NCBI GenBank assembly: GCA_903845195.1
Contig: CAIMWO010000096.1
Coordinates: forward strand, 1-49,617
DNA: 49,617 bases
Reading direction: 5' to 3'
DNA from: an uncultured Phycisphaerales bacterium
Lineage (GTDB): Bacteria > Planctomycetota > Phycisphaerae > WQYP01
Under the pieces are notes generated by a model, which made no database searches, was not told the DNA's origin, and saw nothing but the letters and a program-made list of their open reading frames with translations. This document shows positions 17,882 through 25,794 of the stretch, piece by piece; the first letter of the stretch is position 1; each line of letters begins with the position of its first letter. Position numbers and translations under genes: made by a program.

Positions 17882-17962
17882 ACGCATCCCTGTCTGATGT
17901 ATTGAATATCAACCGCGAACGCCCGGCCAAACAGTCCGGCAGCAGTGCATCACGCCTTCGTA

Positions 17963-18454
17963 TCAACGCGTCGACGCGGGCGAAATCCCCCGCGTCATGC
18001 GCCGCCGCGTGGTGGTCTCAACTTGGTCAGGTTCCCGCTTGCGGCCGGTCATGCGTTCGACCAGAATTTTTCGCAGAGCCACGCCGTTGGTCACCGGATG
18101 GTCGCCGGGATTAGGCAGTCCGCAGAGCCGGGTGTACTTGGCGTTGAATGCCACGAGCCCTGCGCGCTTTTCTTCCTCATCGGTAACGTCGGAGATCGTC
18201 CCCTCCACCACGACGGAAGCATAGTGGGAAAAATCATTGCGGCAATCGTCCGTCTCGAAGCAGATGTATTTGCATTTCTCCAGGGCCTCGCCCTTCCGAC
18301 CATCGTGGCCGAGACGCACGAACAGATGCTGTCCCGTCCAGACGAAGCGCAGGGGAATAGTGTAGGGCCGCCCCCGAGTGTCGATCATGCCCAGCCTGCC
18401 GACAATGGCGCTCTCTAACAGCGCCTGAATTTCGTGTAATTCCATGTCAACCAT
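17963..18454 (-). CDS. pyridoxamine 5'-phosphate oxidase-like split-barrel flavoprotein
   Basis: A 163-residue protein of the Pyridox_ox_2/NimA-type split beta-barrel group that bind FMN, F420 or heme. Landmarks are GRLGMIDTRGRPYTIPLRFV, LFVRLGHDGRKGEALEKC and CFETDDCRNDFSHYASVVVEG. The C-terminal ~30 residues are Arg/Thr-rich and look disordered. Start is ATG 18454 with GGAG five bases upstream. It is divergent from the AhbD-like gene across a 150-base promoter region containing TTATC/GATAA half-sites, and convergent with the FeoA pair. Possible roles are reduction of small molecules or handling of a tetrapyrrole; the cofactor is not determined by the sequence. Confidence 0.8.
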   Translation of the reverse strand: MVDMELHEIQALLESAIVGRLGMIDTRGRPYTIPLRFVWTGQHLFVRLGHDGRKGEALEKCKYICFETDDCRNDFSHYASVVVEGTISDVTDEEEKRAGLVAFNAKYTRLCGLPNPGDHPVTNGVALRKILVERMTGRKREPDQVETTTRRRMTRGISPASTR

Positions 18455-18499
18455 GCGTGCTCCGGCGATTTTCCTACGAGAAAAGTCGGCCTTTTTAGG

Positions 18500-18528
18500 T
18501 TATCCCTTGATAATAAGACCATTTTATC
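18500..18528. promoter_or_regulatory. alternating TTATC/GATAA half-sites in a divergent promoter
   Basis: TTATC (18500-18504), GATAA (18509-18513) and TTATC (18524-18528) make two overlapping dyads with spacers of 4 and 10 bases, in the AT-rich gap between the split-barrel gene and the AhbD-like gene. GATAAT units are the classic building block of Fur boxes. The spacing is not canonical, so binding is a hypothesis. Confidence 0.35.
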
Positions 18529-18604
18529 CATAATTATACCAATGGCCTTGCTCAAGTCCAGCTTATTTGGCGGGAAAGAGGCAAGGCCGCGGAACGGAGA
18601 CCCT

Positions 18605-19756
18605 ATGAGTTTGATGCAGGATTCCCACGTGGTTGAGGGGAAAACCCCGCAGAATACGTCCCAATCAGCATATCAGCGGGAGGATTTCTCCCATTCGCCA
18701 ATGCTGGTTTTTTACGAAGTCACCCGTGCCTGCAATCTCAAGTGCGTCCATTGCCGGGCGGACGCCCAGCGCTATTGCCATCCGGAAGAATTGACGCCGC
18801 ATCAAAGTCTGCAGCTCATCACGCAACTGACGACTTTTCCCAAGCCCCCGCTGCTCGTGCTCACCGGCGGCGACCCCATGAAACGCCGCGACATCTTCTC
18901 GATCATCGCCCACGCCCGGCGCGAAGGGCTCGAAGTCGCCATGACGCCGTCGGCAACTCAGTTGGTGACGACCGCAGCCATTCGCCAGCTTCGAGCCTCC
19001 GGCCTGCATCGCCTGGCGGTCAGCCTCGATGGCGCGGATGAAAAGACGCATGACGATTTTCGCCGCGTTCCCGGCAGCTTCGAACGCACCTTGCGGATCA
19101 TTTCCGATGCCGCCGCCGTCGAACTCCCCGTGCAGATCAATACCACCCTTTGCCAGCATAACCTGCATCAGATTGAGGCGATGGCCGAACTGCTCGATAC
19201 CCTGCCCATCGTGATGTGGAGTGTATTTTTCCTGATTCCGACCGGCCGCGGCATGGCCCAGCAACGACTCACACCGCTGGAAGTCGAAGCCGCCTTCGCC
19301 CGCTTGTACGCCCAAATGGGTCGCCGCAAATATGCCATCAAAACTACCGAAGCCCCCCATTTCCGCCGCTATGTGATGCAGCAATCCCAGGAAAATCCCG
19401 AGGCCCGGGCGCGGATCACCGCGATGGGCGCCAGCGCCGCTGGCGGAGCGAGCCGCCTCGTCGGCACCAATGATGGCAAGGGCGTGATGTTCGTTTCGCA
19501 CATCGGCGAGATTTCACCGAGCGGGTTTCTGCCGATCGTCTGCGGCCGTTTTCCCAATGACTCGGTCGTCGATGTCTACCAGAAATCCCCATTGTTCGTG
19601 GATTTGCGTAACCCTGATAAGCTCACCGGAAAATGCCGCAGGTGCGAGTTCCGCGAGTTTTGCGGCGGGTCGCGCGCACGGGCGCATGCAGTCACCGGTG
19701 ATCCACTGGCGGCCGAGCCCGACTGCGTCTACATTCCACCGGCTTGCCGGACGTAA
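18605..19756 (+). CDS. radical SAM/SPASM protein, AhbD-like
   Basis: A 383-residue radical S-adenosylmethionine enzyme. The [4Fe-4S] motif is Cys43, Cys47, Cys50 in TRACNLKCVHC; LTGGDPMKRRD is the SAM-binding GGE-type strand. FEVT-type opening, TPSATQL, AVSLDGADEKTHDDFR and WSVFFLIPTGRG match the group that includes AhbD, which decarboxylates Fe-coproporphyrin III to heme, and related TIGR04053-type proteins. The C-terminal SPASM region (CRRCEFREFCGGSRARAHA) supplies ligands for a second cluster. ATG 18605 is chosen because GGAG at 18596-18599 is five bases upstream; an ATG at 18542 is in frame without one. An AhbC-like gene follows after 70 bases, very likely in one operon. Confidence 0.8.
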   Translation: MSLMQDSHVVEGKTPQNTSQSAYQREDFSHSPMLVFYEVTRACNLKCVHCRADAQRYCHPEELTPHQSLQLITQLTTFPKPPLLVLTGGDPMKRRDIFSIIAHARREGLEVAMTPSATQLVTTAAIRQLRASGLHRLAVSLDGADEKTHDDFRRVPGSFERTLRIISDAAAVELPVQINTTLCQHNLHQIEAMAELLDTLPIVMWSVFFLIPTGRGMAQQRLTPLEVEAAFARLYAQMGRRKYAIKTTEAPHFRRYVMQQSQENPEARARITAMGASAAGGASRLVGTNDGKGVMFVSHIGEISPSGFLPIVCGRFPNDSVVDVYQKSPLFVDLRNPDKLTGKCRRCEFREFCGGSRARAHAVTGDPLAAEPDCVYIPPACRT

Positions 19757-19826
19757 TTCGGGCAGTGCCGAAGTTAGAGATGAATTATCGTGAGTTCACA
19801 CACTCGCGATTGAACGGAGCGCGGAG

Positions 19827-21050
19827 ATGCTTTCGATCACCAGTCTTCTGCGTGATCATTCGTGGAAAAGTGGGGCGGGCGAGCGCGCCAAAAATGGCCG
19901 GTCGCGGGGCATTTCAGCCTTGGACGCGGCCATCGCCAATAAATACATTCCTGCTCCGCGGCCGGTGGTGGCCTGGACCGTTACTCACGCATGCAATCTG
20001 CGTTGCACGCATTGCTATGCCGCCGCCAACAATCGCCCCGCGGCGCGGGAACTCACATTCCATGAATCCGTATCGCTGCTGGATGATCTGCGGGATTTCC
20101 AAGTCCCCGCCGTGCTTCTTTCCGGCGGTGAGCCGCTGGTTCGGCCTGATTTTATGCGACTGCTTAGCCACGCCAAGGCGATCGGAATGCCGATCTCCCT
20201 CTCCACCAACGGCCTGCTTCTCGATGATGCCCTTGCCGACAAACTCGCCAAGCTTCGGGTGTGTGATATCGGCATCTCCATCGACGGCACCTGCGCCACG
20301 CACGACAAACTCCGCGGACGCCCCGGTGCTTACGCCGCCGCCATCGCCGCGATTCATCGTTGTCACGCGCGTGGCATCCAGGCCGGCGTGCGGTTCACCA
20401 TGCACAAACTCAACTACCAGGATCTTCCTTCGGTTTTCGACCTGTGCCTTCGCGAAGGCATCAACCGCCTGTGCATCTACCATCTTCCCTACGCCGGCCG
20501 CGCCGGAAAGATGCAGGACCTGGGCCTGACCGTTGAAGAAACTCGCAAAGCGATTACCTATGTCTTCAAACGTGCGTGCATGGAACACGCGTCCGAGAGC
20601 CCGCTGGAAATCTTTACGATAGGAAACCGGGCCGACGCCGCCTGCCTCCTGCAATACCTGGAGAAGCAGGATCCCGACCGTGGCCGCACCGTCCGCGCGC
20701 GCCTGGAGAAAACGGTCGGTCACACCGATGGCAGCAATCTTGCGACCATCGACGCCGCGGGCAACGTGCATTACGAACAGTTTTCCTGGCATTATTCCTG
20801 CGGCAATGTCCGCGAAACCCCCTTCTCCCGCCTCTGGTCCGATGCCGCCGACGGCCGCCTCTCCGTCTTCCGCCACCGCGATGCCCACCTCCCCAAACGC
20901 TGCCATCACTGCCGCTTCTTCGACATCTGCAACGGCAACATTCCTACCCGCCCGGACGCCGCCACCGGCGACTGGCTCGCCTTCGATTCCGGCTGCTGCC
21001 TGACCGAAGACGAAACGTGTATGCCGCGAATGTTCCTCGCGCCGCGCTGA
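19827..21050 (+). CDS. radical SAM/SPASM protein, AhbC/NirJ-like
   Basis: A 407-residue radical SAM enzyme with Cys56, Cys60, Cys63 in THACNLRCTHCYA. It follows AhbC/NirJ along its length: RPVVAWTVTHACNL, LSGGEPLVRPD, GISIDGTCATHDKLRG, RFTMHKLNYQDLPSVFDL, ICIYHLPYAGRAGKM in outline, EIFTIGNRADAACLLQYL, NVHYEQFSWHYSCGNVRE and a SPASM end with CHHCRFFDICNG. AhbC removes acetate side chains from 12,18-didecarboxysiroheme; NirJ acts in heme d1 synthesis. Which reaction applies is undecided because AhbA/AhbB or NirDLGH partners are absent from the window. A GGAG lies seven bases before ATG 19827. Confidence 0.83.
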   Translation: MLSITSLLRDHSWKSGAGERAKNGRSRGISALDAAIANKYIPAPRPVVAWTVTHACNLRCTHCYAAANNRPAARELTFHESVSLLDDLRDFQVPAVLLSGGEPLVRPDFMRLLSHAKAIGMPISLSTNGLLLDDALADKLAKLRVCDIGISIDGTCATHDKLRGRPGAYAAAIAAIHRCHARGIQAGVRFTMHKLNYQDLPSVFDLCLREGINRLCIYHLPYAGRAGKMQDLGLTVEETRKAITYVFKRACMEHASESPLEIFTIGNRADAACLLQYLEKQDPDRGRTVRARLEKTVGHTDGSNLATIDAAGNVHYEQFSWHYSCGNVRETPFSRLWSDAADGRLSVFRHRDAHLPKRCHHCRFFDICNGNIPTRPDAATGDWLAFDSGCCLTEDETCMPRMFLAPR

Positions 21051-21069
21051 GCCGCAACCGCCGAGGCGA

Positions 21070-21372
21070 TCAATTCTCAAAATCGTACACTTGAACGCGC
21101 TGCCAGTGCTCCTTATTGCGCGCGATGAACTCCAAATGCAATTCGTGGGTCTGGTACGCATCGTGCCCGGCGCGATCATCCAACGCCACCGTGAGCCCGA
21201 CCGCATAAGAATTATCCACCACCTCCCGCGGCGTCATCGCGGGCTTGCCCGCCCAAAGATGCCGCACGGTCGGAATTTTGCCCAGCAGGGTGCGACAGTC
21301 CCCGGCCAATTGCTCAATCGCCGCGGCACTGGTGCCCGGCTTCACCCAGAAATAGACGGTATGTAAGAACAC
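21070..21372 (-). CDS. Dabb (stress-responsive A/B barrel) domain protein
   Basis: A 100-residue dimeric alpha+beta barrel protein. It starts MFLHTVYFWVKPGTS, with the family's first strand H-T-V-x-F-x-V-K, followed by a helix and a second strand, and has SYAVGLTVALDDRAGHDAYQTHELH, the usual second half with conserved His residues. Family members act in small-molecule binding or catalysis, often of unknown substrate. The start codon is GTG at 21372, six bases after AGGAG. Convergent with the AhbC-like gene 20 bases away; the amidase gene lies upstream on the same strand after 40 bases and may be co-transcribed. Confidence 0.85.
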   Translation of the reverse strand: MFLHTVYFWVKPGTSAAAIEQLAGDCRTLLGKIPTVRHLWAGKPAMTPREVVDNSYAVGLTVALDDRAGHDAYQTHELHLEFIARNKEHWQRVQVYDFEN

Positions 21373-21411
21373 AAAAATCTCCTCAACGCTTCTGAAAGAT
21401 GAGTAATAGAC

Positions 21412-22164
21412 TCACGATTCGCGTGCCCACTTTTGACGGATTCGATTCATGAATGCCTGCAGCCGTTGTCCCGGGCAACCGGTTTTCCCCAGTTCCCCAT
21501 GCGTGTGCACTTCCACCAGCGGCACGCCATAAAGCCCGCGAACATAGACCATGAAATTCGACAGCGCGATCAACTGTGCCGCGGCCGGTGACTGCTGGTC
21601 GAAATTCCCCAGCAGCACGATCCCCAGGTTGTGTTCGTTATGCCCCTTTACGTGGGCGCCCTGGTACGCCAGCGGCCGCGCCTGCCAGACGCGCCCCGCG
21701 CGGTCCACGACGAAATGATAGGCGATATCCGCCCATCCCCGATCCTTCGTTCCGTGCCCGGAATGGAATTCCCGCACATGTTCCAGTTCGCCGGCCGTCG
21801 GTTGCCACGCGTCGGTGTTCATCATCCATGCGGTGTGATGGACGGTGATGCGTTCCACGCCGTTCATCCGTCTCATTTGCGCCAGGTTCGGACCATGAAC
21901 AGTCCAGTCTGTCCGGGGCACGATGATCACCGGCGCATCCCAAGGCTGGGCAATCGCCTTGCCGTCAGCATCGGGGAAGACCTCCGCCCCCAAGTCAGGC
22001 GTGCCAAGCGGTTCGTTGGAGGCTTCGGTGGTCGCAGGTTGGCTCTCAGCTTGCTTCGGCTCCTGTTTGCAGCCAACGAGAAGCAGGCCTGAGGCCATCG
22101 CCGCCAGCGTCAGCATCGCCCGCCGCGTCATGACCGGATCGATTTCATCGCAACAGTTGCACAT
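21412..22164 (-). CDS. lipoprotein N-acetylmuramoyl-L-alanine amidase (Amidase_2/PGRP)
   Basis: A 250-residue exported peptidoglycan amidase. A signal with TRR and the lipobox LLVGC (Cys32) indicates a lipoprotein. After an acidic Thr/Glu-rich linker the catalytic domain starts near residue 90. Zinc ligands are recognisable: His in ERITVHHTAW and His/Cys in VHTHGELGKTGCPG; the GWADIAYHFVVDRAGRVWQ segment contains the conserved Tyr/His. It should cut the amide bond between MurNAc and L-Ala in the periplasm, for recycling or remodelling. Starts at 22209, 22164 and 22131 are all in frame; 22164 is chosen as the nearest upstream of the signal peptide. Divergent from the UreF-like gene. Confidence 0.86.
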   Translation of the reverse strand: MCNCCDEIDPVMTRRAMLTLAAMASGLLLVGCKQEPKQAESQPATTEASNEPLGTPDLGAEVFPDADGKAIAQPWDAPVIIVPRTDWTVHGPNLAQMRRMNGVERITVHHTAWMMNTDAWQPTAGELEHVREFHSGHGTKDRGWADIAYHFVVDRAGRVWQARPLAYQGAHVKGHNEHNLGIVLLGNFDQQSPAAAQLIALSNFMVYVRGLYGVPLVEVHTHGELGKTGCPGQRLQAFMNRIRQKWARES

Positions 22165-22363
22165 CGTCGCTCTGCAGTAGATTCGCACCCAAAGGAAGCT
22201 ACTATACATCGCCGGAAGGTCTGTGACTTCGTGAATATTTGTATTGCCGGGTTGCGTCGCCCCCTGTGGAAAATATTTCGCTCACTTCTCACGTTTTGAA
22301 CCGATATCATTGAAAGATTGAAAGTGGGGCGGATGCGAGGACACGTTGTTGGAGGTCCCGCGT

Positions 22364-23023
22364 ATGAACGTGCTTGGTCTGGTTCAACTGTGCGAAGTGG
22401 CGCAACCTTCGGGCGGCTACTCGCATTCCTTTCACGTCGAGCAACTCGCCCAACGCGGCCGCCTGACGACGGCGGAGCAATTGCTGCATTTCTTACGGAA
22501 CGTACTCCACGTCGCCATCGCCCCCGCCGACGGCATCGCCTCGGGCATCGCATTTCGCGCCGCCCGCTCCGGTGAGTTCGAACACATTCCTATGGTGTGT
22601 GCTGCGATGAGTTCCGGCGTGCTTCCCACCGAGATGCGTCTGGCATCGCTACAGATGGGCCAGCGGCTGTGGGCGCTTTCCCGCAGTTGGGACTGGGCGT
22701 CTGCAGTGCACTCGCAATTGGATCCTATGGCGGCGGATGCCGACCTCCATCACGCCGTAGCCTTCGGCACGTTGGTTTCGGAGGCGACCAATTCACAGGT
22801 TCGAGCCATCGCGGCTTATCTGTTCAATACCGCGCGCAACATCGTGCTGACCGCGATCCGCGTCATCCCGCTGGAGGAACGCCTCGGTCAGCGCGTGCTT
22901 TCGGAAGTGCAACCGGTAATCGCAGAGCTGGCGCAGAAATGCGTCGACAAGCGACCGGCGGATATTCTGGTGCTGCCGAAATCGTCGAGCGGCGACGATT
23001 CGATGGACACGCTTCTGTCCTGA
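22364..23023 (+). CDS. UreF-like urease accessory protein (orphan)
   Basis: A 219-residue all-helical protein matching UreF, the chaperone that lets UreG/UreD deliver nickel to urease. The signature QPSGGYSHSFHVEQLAQRG near the N-terminus is the UreF LPxGGFSHSxGLE motif; LLHFLRNVLHVAIAPADG and the C-terminal AYLFNTARNIVLTAIRVIPLEERLGQRVL in outline correspond to the rest of the fold. The Gly-rich loop and the AAVRxxPLxQxxGQ-type segment are kept. No ureABC, ureD, ureE or ureG is in the window, so the gene is isolated or its partners are remote. ATG 22364 follows GGAGG at 22351-22355 by eight bases. Confidence 0.8.
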   Translation: MNVLGLVQLCEVAQPSGGYSHSFHVEQLAQRGRLTTAEQLLHFLRNVLHVAIAPADGIASGIAFRAARSGEFEHIPMVCAAMSSGVLPTEMRLASLQMGQRLWALSRSWDWASAVHSQLDPMAADADLHHAVAFGTLVSEATNSQVRAIAAYLFNTARNIVLTAIRVIPLEERLGQRVLSEVQPVIAELAQKCVDKRPADILVLPKSSSGDDSMDTLLS

Positions 23024-23114
23024 GTCTGCCTGCCTGCGCTTTGGGAAAAAATCTTCCTTCCATGGAGGGCTCGCCGTACAATTGCGGGCGACACATCCGG
23101 AAAGGAGCCGCATC

Positions 23115-25433
23115 ATGCGTCGCATCGCGCCGATCATTCTCGTTGTGCTCTACGCGCTGGCGGGGGTTATTGCGGCGTGGCAATACCAGGTGCCGATGAG
23201 CTGGCCGAAGGTGCCTTCGGTGGCTTCCATTTCCACGACCTCTCCTTCGACGACTACCGCTCCGGCGGCGATCGTTCCGCTCACCGATGAAGAAGTGCTG
23301 AAGGCGATGGAGCGTGCGGTTAATTTCCTCAAATCGCGGTTGGCCGTCGATCGCTGGGAACCTGCCGGTGCTCCTGCGACTCCGGACGAGATACTGGCAC
23401 TAACGGCAACGGCGTATCGAGCGCTTCGCGGGGCGGGGTCCAGCGGTGCAACATGGGCATCCGATCTTTCGGAGGGATCTCCCGGTATGGTGGATGTGGG
23501 CACGTATCTGCTTTCTGCCATTCCAAGCGATTTGCATACGACAGCGCTGCATGTGCTGGCTGTTTCAACGATGCACAGAAGTCCTCTCCGCGACAGCGTG
23601 CTTGCGGCCGATCGCACTCGTATTCTCAATCGGCTTCTGGCGGTTTCCTTGTCCGTTAACGATGCGCAACTGGCGACGCAAGCGGTTCTCACGCTTGCTG
23701 ATTGTGGGGTAGAGATGCCCGGTGAAGCGTTCAGGGTTTTTGAGCAGCACTGGCGGATCACACAAGAGGCCGACGGTACGTGGGTTGACGCCGCGGTGAC
23801 GCCGCCGACGCCGACCTTGGCGAATACCGTACCGGGGATCACCTCGCTATTTCTGCTGGTGGGAATTCAGCCAAAACCATTGCGTCTTACCGCGAGTACG
23901 GACACGGAATTGGATCTGGCGCGGGGTGCTCTGGAGCGCGTTGTGCCGGGGGAAATCGTGCCGGACTCACGGATGAACGCGATTACGCTTCTCGGTCCCG
24001 CCGTTGGCGTTCGGTCCACGCGCCGCAGTCCGTGGTACGCGGAAATCGCGATTTCGTTGCAGCGTCGTCAAGAACCCGATGGTTCCATCCTCGCGCCCGG
24101 CACCGATGCGGTGGAATCGACTTCCCAGGCGCTGGCGTTTCTGGATGACTACCGTTTGCCCATCATCATCAGCAAACTCCAGACACGCGAACCTTCGTGG
24201 GATGCACGGACACATGATGTGGCTATTTTCGTCGCATGGCTTTCAAAAATGTTCGAGAGACGCCTCGGCTGGCAGGTTGTCAGTATCGAGTCGCCGATTG
24301 AATTGTGGCGCCGTTCTCCAATATTGCTGATTGCCGGCAGTGACGATCCGCGATTCACCAAGGACGACCTCGTGAAGCTTCGGGGTTATGTTGAGTCCGG
24401 CGGGACAATCCTCTCTGTTGCGCAGGGCGGCAGCGTCGCGTTTACGCGTGCGATTACCGAGGTCGCGGCGAAAGTGGTCGACAAGAAATACGAATTTCGG
24501 GAACTGGCGCCGAATCATCCGCTCTTCAGTCCGGAGCTCTGGATGAAGATCAGGGTGCCGCCCATAATTCAAGGTTTGTCCAACGGCACGCGTGAAATCT
24601 GGCTGCACAATACGTCAGATATGACGGCTTCGTGGCAGGGGCGCAAGTATCCCATAACAGGAGATTTTGATTTCGCCGCCAGCGTTTATCGCTATGTCTA
24701 TGGCAAGTCGGCGCCACTTCCGTCGCACGCTTTTGATGACGCCAAAGTATCCAATCCCGGGCCATTCCGCCTCTCCATGGCGCGGCTTGATCATGCGGGC
24801 AATGCGGATCCGGAACCCGGCGCCTGGCCGCGGCTGGCCAAGTTTCTGCACGGCGAGTCGCGTGCTGAGCTTACGGTCGAAATGATTCCCATCCGGCAAC
24901 TGAACGTCACTCAGTATCCCCTGGCGCACTTTGCCGGGACCACCAAGTTTTCTATTCTTCCGAAAGACGTGGGAGTGTTGGCCAAGTACGTCAACGAGGG
25001 CGGCACGTTGGTGATCGAATCCATCGGCGGCTCGGCGGACTTTTCGGCCAGTGCGCGCGAACTCATCAAGACGATTTTTCCCGATGGCGTCCCCGTGCTG
25101 CACCAATTACCCGCAGATCATCCGATGATCCAGAGCCCGTATGCGCAGGGCTTCAAACTTAAGGATGAAATTGAGTTTCGCAAATACTCAAATATCAAAC
25201 ACGGACGCCGAGAAACAAACGCACAAATCTTCGCCGCATACATTGACGATCGTCCGGCTGTTCTTCTTTCTGATTTCGACATCACGAGCGGATTGCTTGG
25301 AACCAACACGTGGGGCATTGATGGTTATTCACCGGAGACCAGTTTGAAATTGGCGGCGAATCTGGTGATTTGGGCAGCGGATAACAATCCGCGCCCGCGC
25401 CTTCCCCAACGCCAACCGGTCATCAACCACTGA
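23115..25433 (+). CDS. exported protein: alpha-toroid (squalene cyclase-like) plus two DUF4159 domains
   Basis: A 772-residue protein with an N-terminal membrane helix (IAPIILVVLYALAGVIAAW) and a Ser/Thr/Pro-rich linker. Residues ~60-390 show repeated helical pairs of the squalene cyclase/prenyltransferase toroid type (ALTATAYRAL, QRRQEPDGSI, TSQALAFLDD). Two DUF4159-like domains follow: ~405-560 (ILLIAGSDDPRF, LRGYVESGGTIL) and ~610-765 (LAKYVNEGGTLVIESIGG, NTWGIDGYSPETSLKLA). DUF4159 resembles a class I glutamine-amidotransferase-like fold found beside MoxR/DUF58 systems; function unknown. ATG 23115 is set by AGGAG seven bases upstream. A TACAAT at 23078 is a likely -10 box. No MoxR or DUF58 genes are nearby. 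Confidence 0.75.
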   Translation: MRRIAPIILVVLYALAGVIAAWQYQVPMSWPKVPSVASISTTSPSTTTAPAAIVPLTDEEVLKAMERAVNFLKSRLAVDRWEPAGAPATPDEILALTATAYRALRGAGSSGATWASDLSEGSPGMVDVGTYLLSAIPSDLHTTALHVLAVSTMHRSPLRDSVLAADRTRILNRLLAVSLSVNDAQLATQAVLTLADCGVEMPGEAFRVFEQHWRITQEADGTWVDAAVTPPTPTLANTVPGITSLFLLVGIQPKPLRLTASTDTELDLARGALERVVPGEIVPDSRMNAITLLGPAVGVRSTRRSPWYAEIAISLQRRQEPDGSILAPGTDAVESTSQALAFLDDYRLPIIISKLQTREPSWDARTHDVAIFVAWLSKMFERRLGWQVVSIESPIELWRRSPILLIAGSDDPRFTKDDLVKLRGYVESGGTILSVAQGGSVAFTRAITEVAAKVVDKKYEFRELAPNHPLFSPELWMKIRVPPIIQGLSNGTREIWLHNTSDMTASWQGRKYPITGDFDFAASVYRYVYGKSAPLPSHAFDDAKVSNPGPFRLSMARLDHAGNADPEPGAWPRLAKFLHGESRAELTVEMIPIRQLNVTQYPLAHFAGTTKFSILPKDVGVLAKYVNEGGTLVIESIGGSADFSASARELIKTIFPDGVPVLHQLPADHPMIQSPYAQGFKLKDEIEFRKYSNIKHGRRETNAQIFAAYIDDRPAVLLSDFDITSGLLGTNTWGIDGYSPETSLKLAANLVIWAADNNPRPRLPQRQPVINH

Positions 25434-25558
25434 TCCCCCAGCGGCATGGCGACTTCCCGCATCCCTCCCCCCGGCGGCGACAATCCATTGAAACGCATTT
25501 CGCCATTATCAAACAGCAGTCGGGAGCAATCGTCCAGCACATCGTCCCAACGTGCCAT
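25325..25558 (-). CDS. possible small protein (77 aa), antisense overlap
   Basis: An open frame of 77 codons on the minus strand starts at ATG 25558 with AAAGGAAC about eight bases upstream. It begins MARWDDVLDDCSRLLFDNG and contains a Gly-rich turn LSPPGGGMREVAM. Its last ~110 bases are antisense to the end of the DUF4159 gene. The region between 25434 and 25794 otherwise holds no gene. The acidic amphipathic start reads like a real protein but I recognise no family, and it could be chance. Confidence 0.25.
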   Translation of the reverse strand: MARWDDVLDDCSRLLFDNGEMRFNGLSPPGGGMREVAMPLGDQWLMTGWRWGRRGRGLLSAAQITRFAANFKLVSGE

Positions 25559-25794
25559 GAGAAGTTCCTTTCTCCGCACCAGGGCGCTAGTGAATGTCAG
25601 GCCTGCGCCCAGTGGTGCGGCGGTGGGCATCGATGATAAAGCAACAGCCGTGCCGAATTGAAAGCCCCATCGTTGTGCAATAGGGCGTACTCTTCGTCCG
25701 TCCAATGCGCGCAATATCGACAGAACAACATTTGTTGCCCGTCCTTTACGCAACGTGCATTTTCTGAAACTTGAATCTTTGGAGCGAAGTCGCC

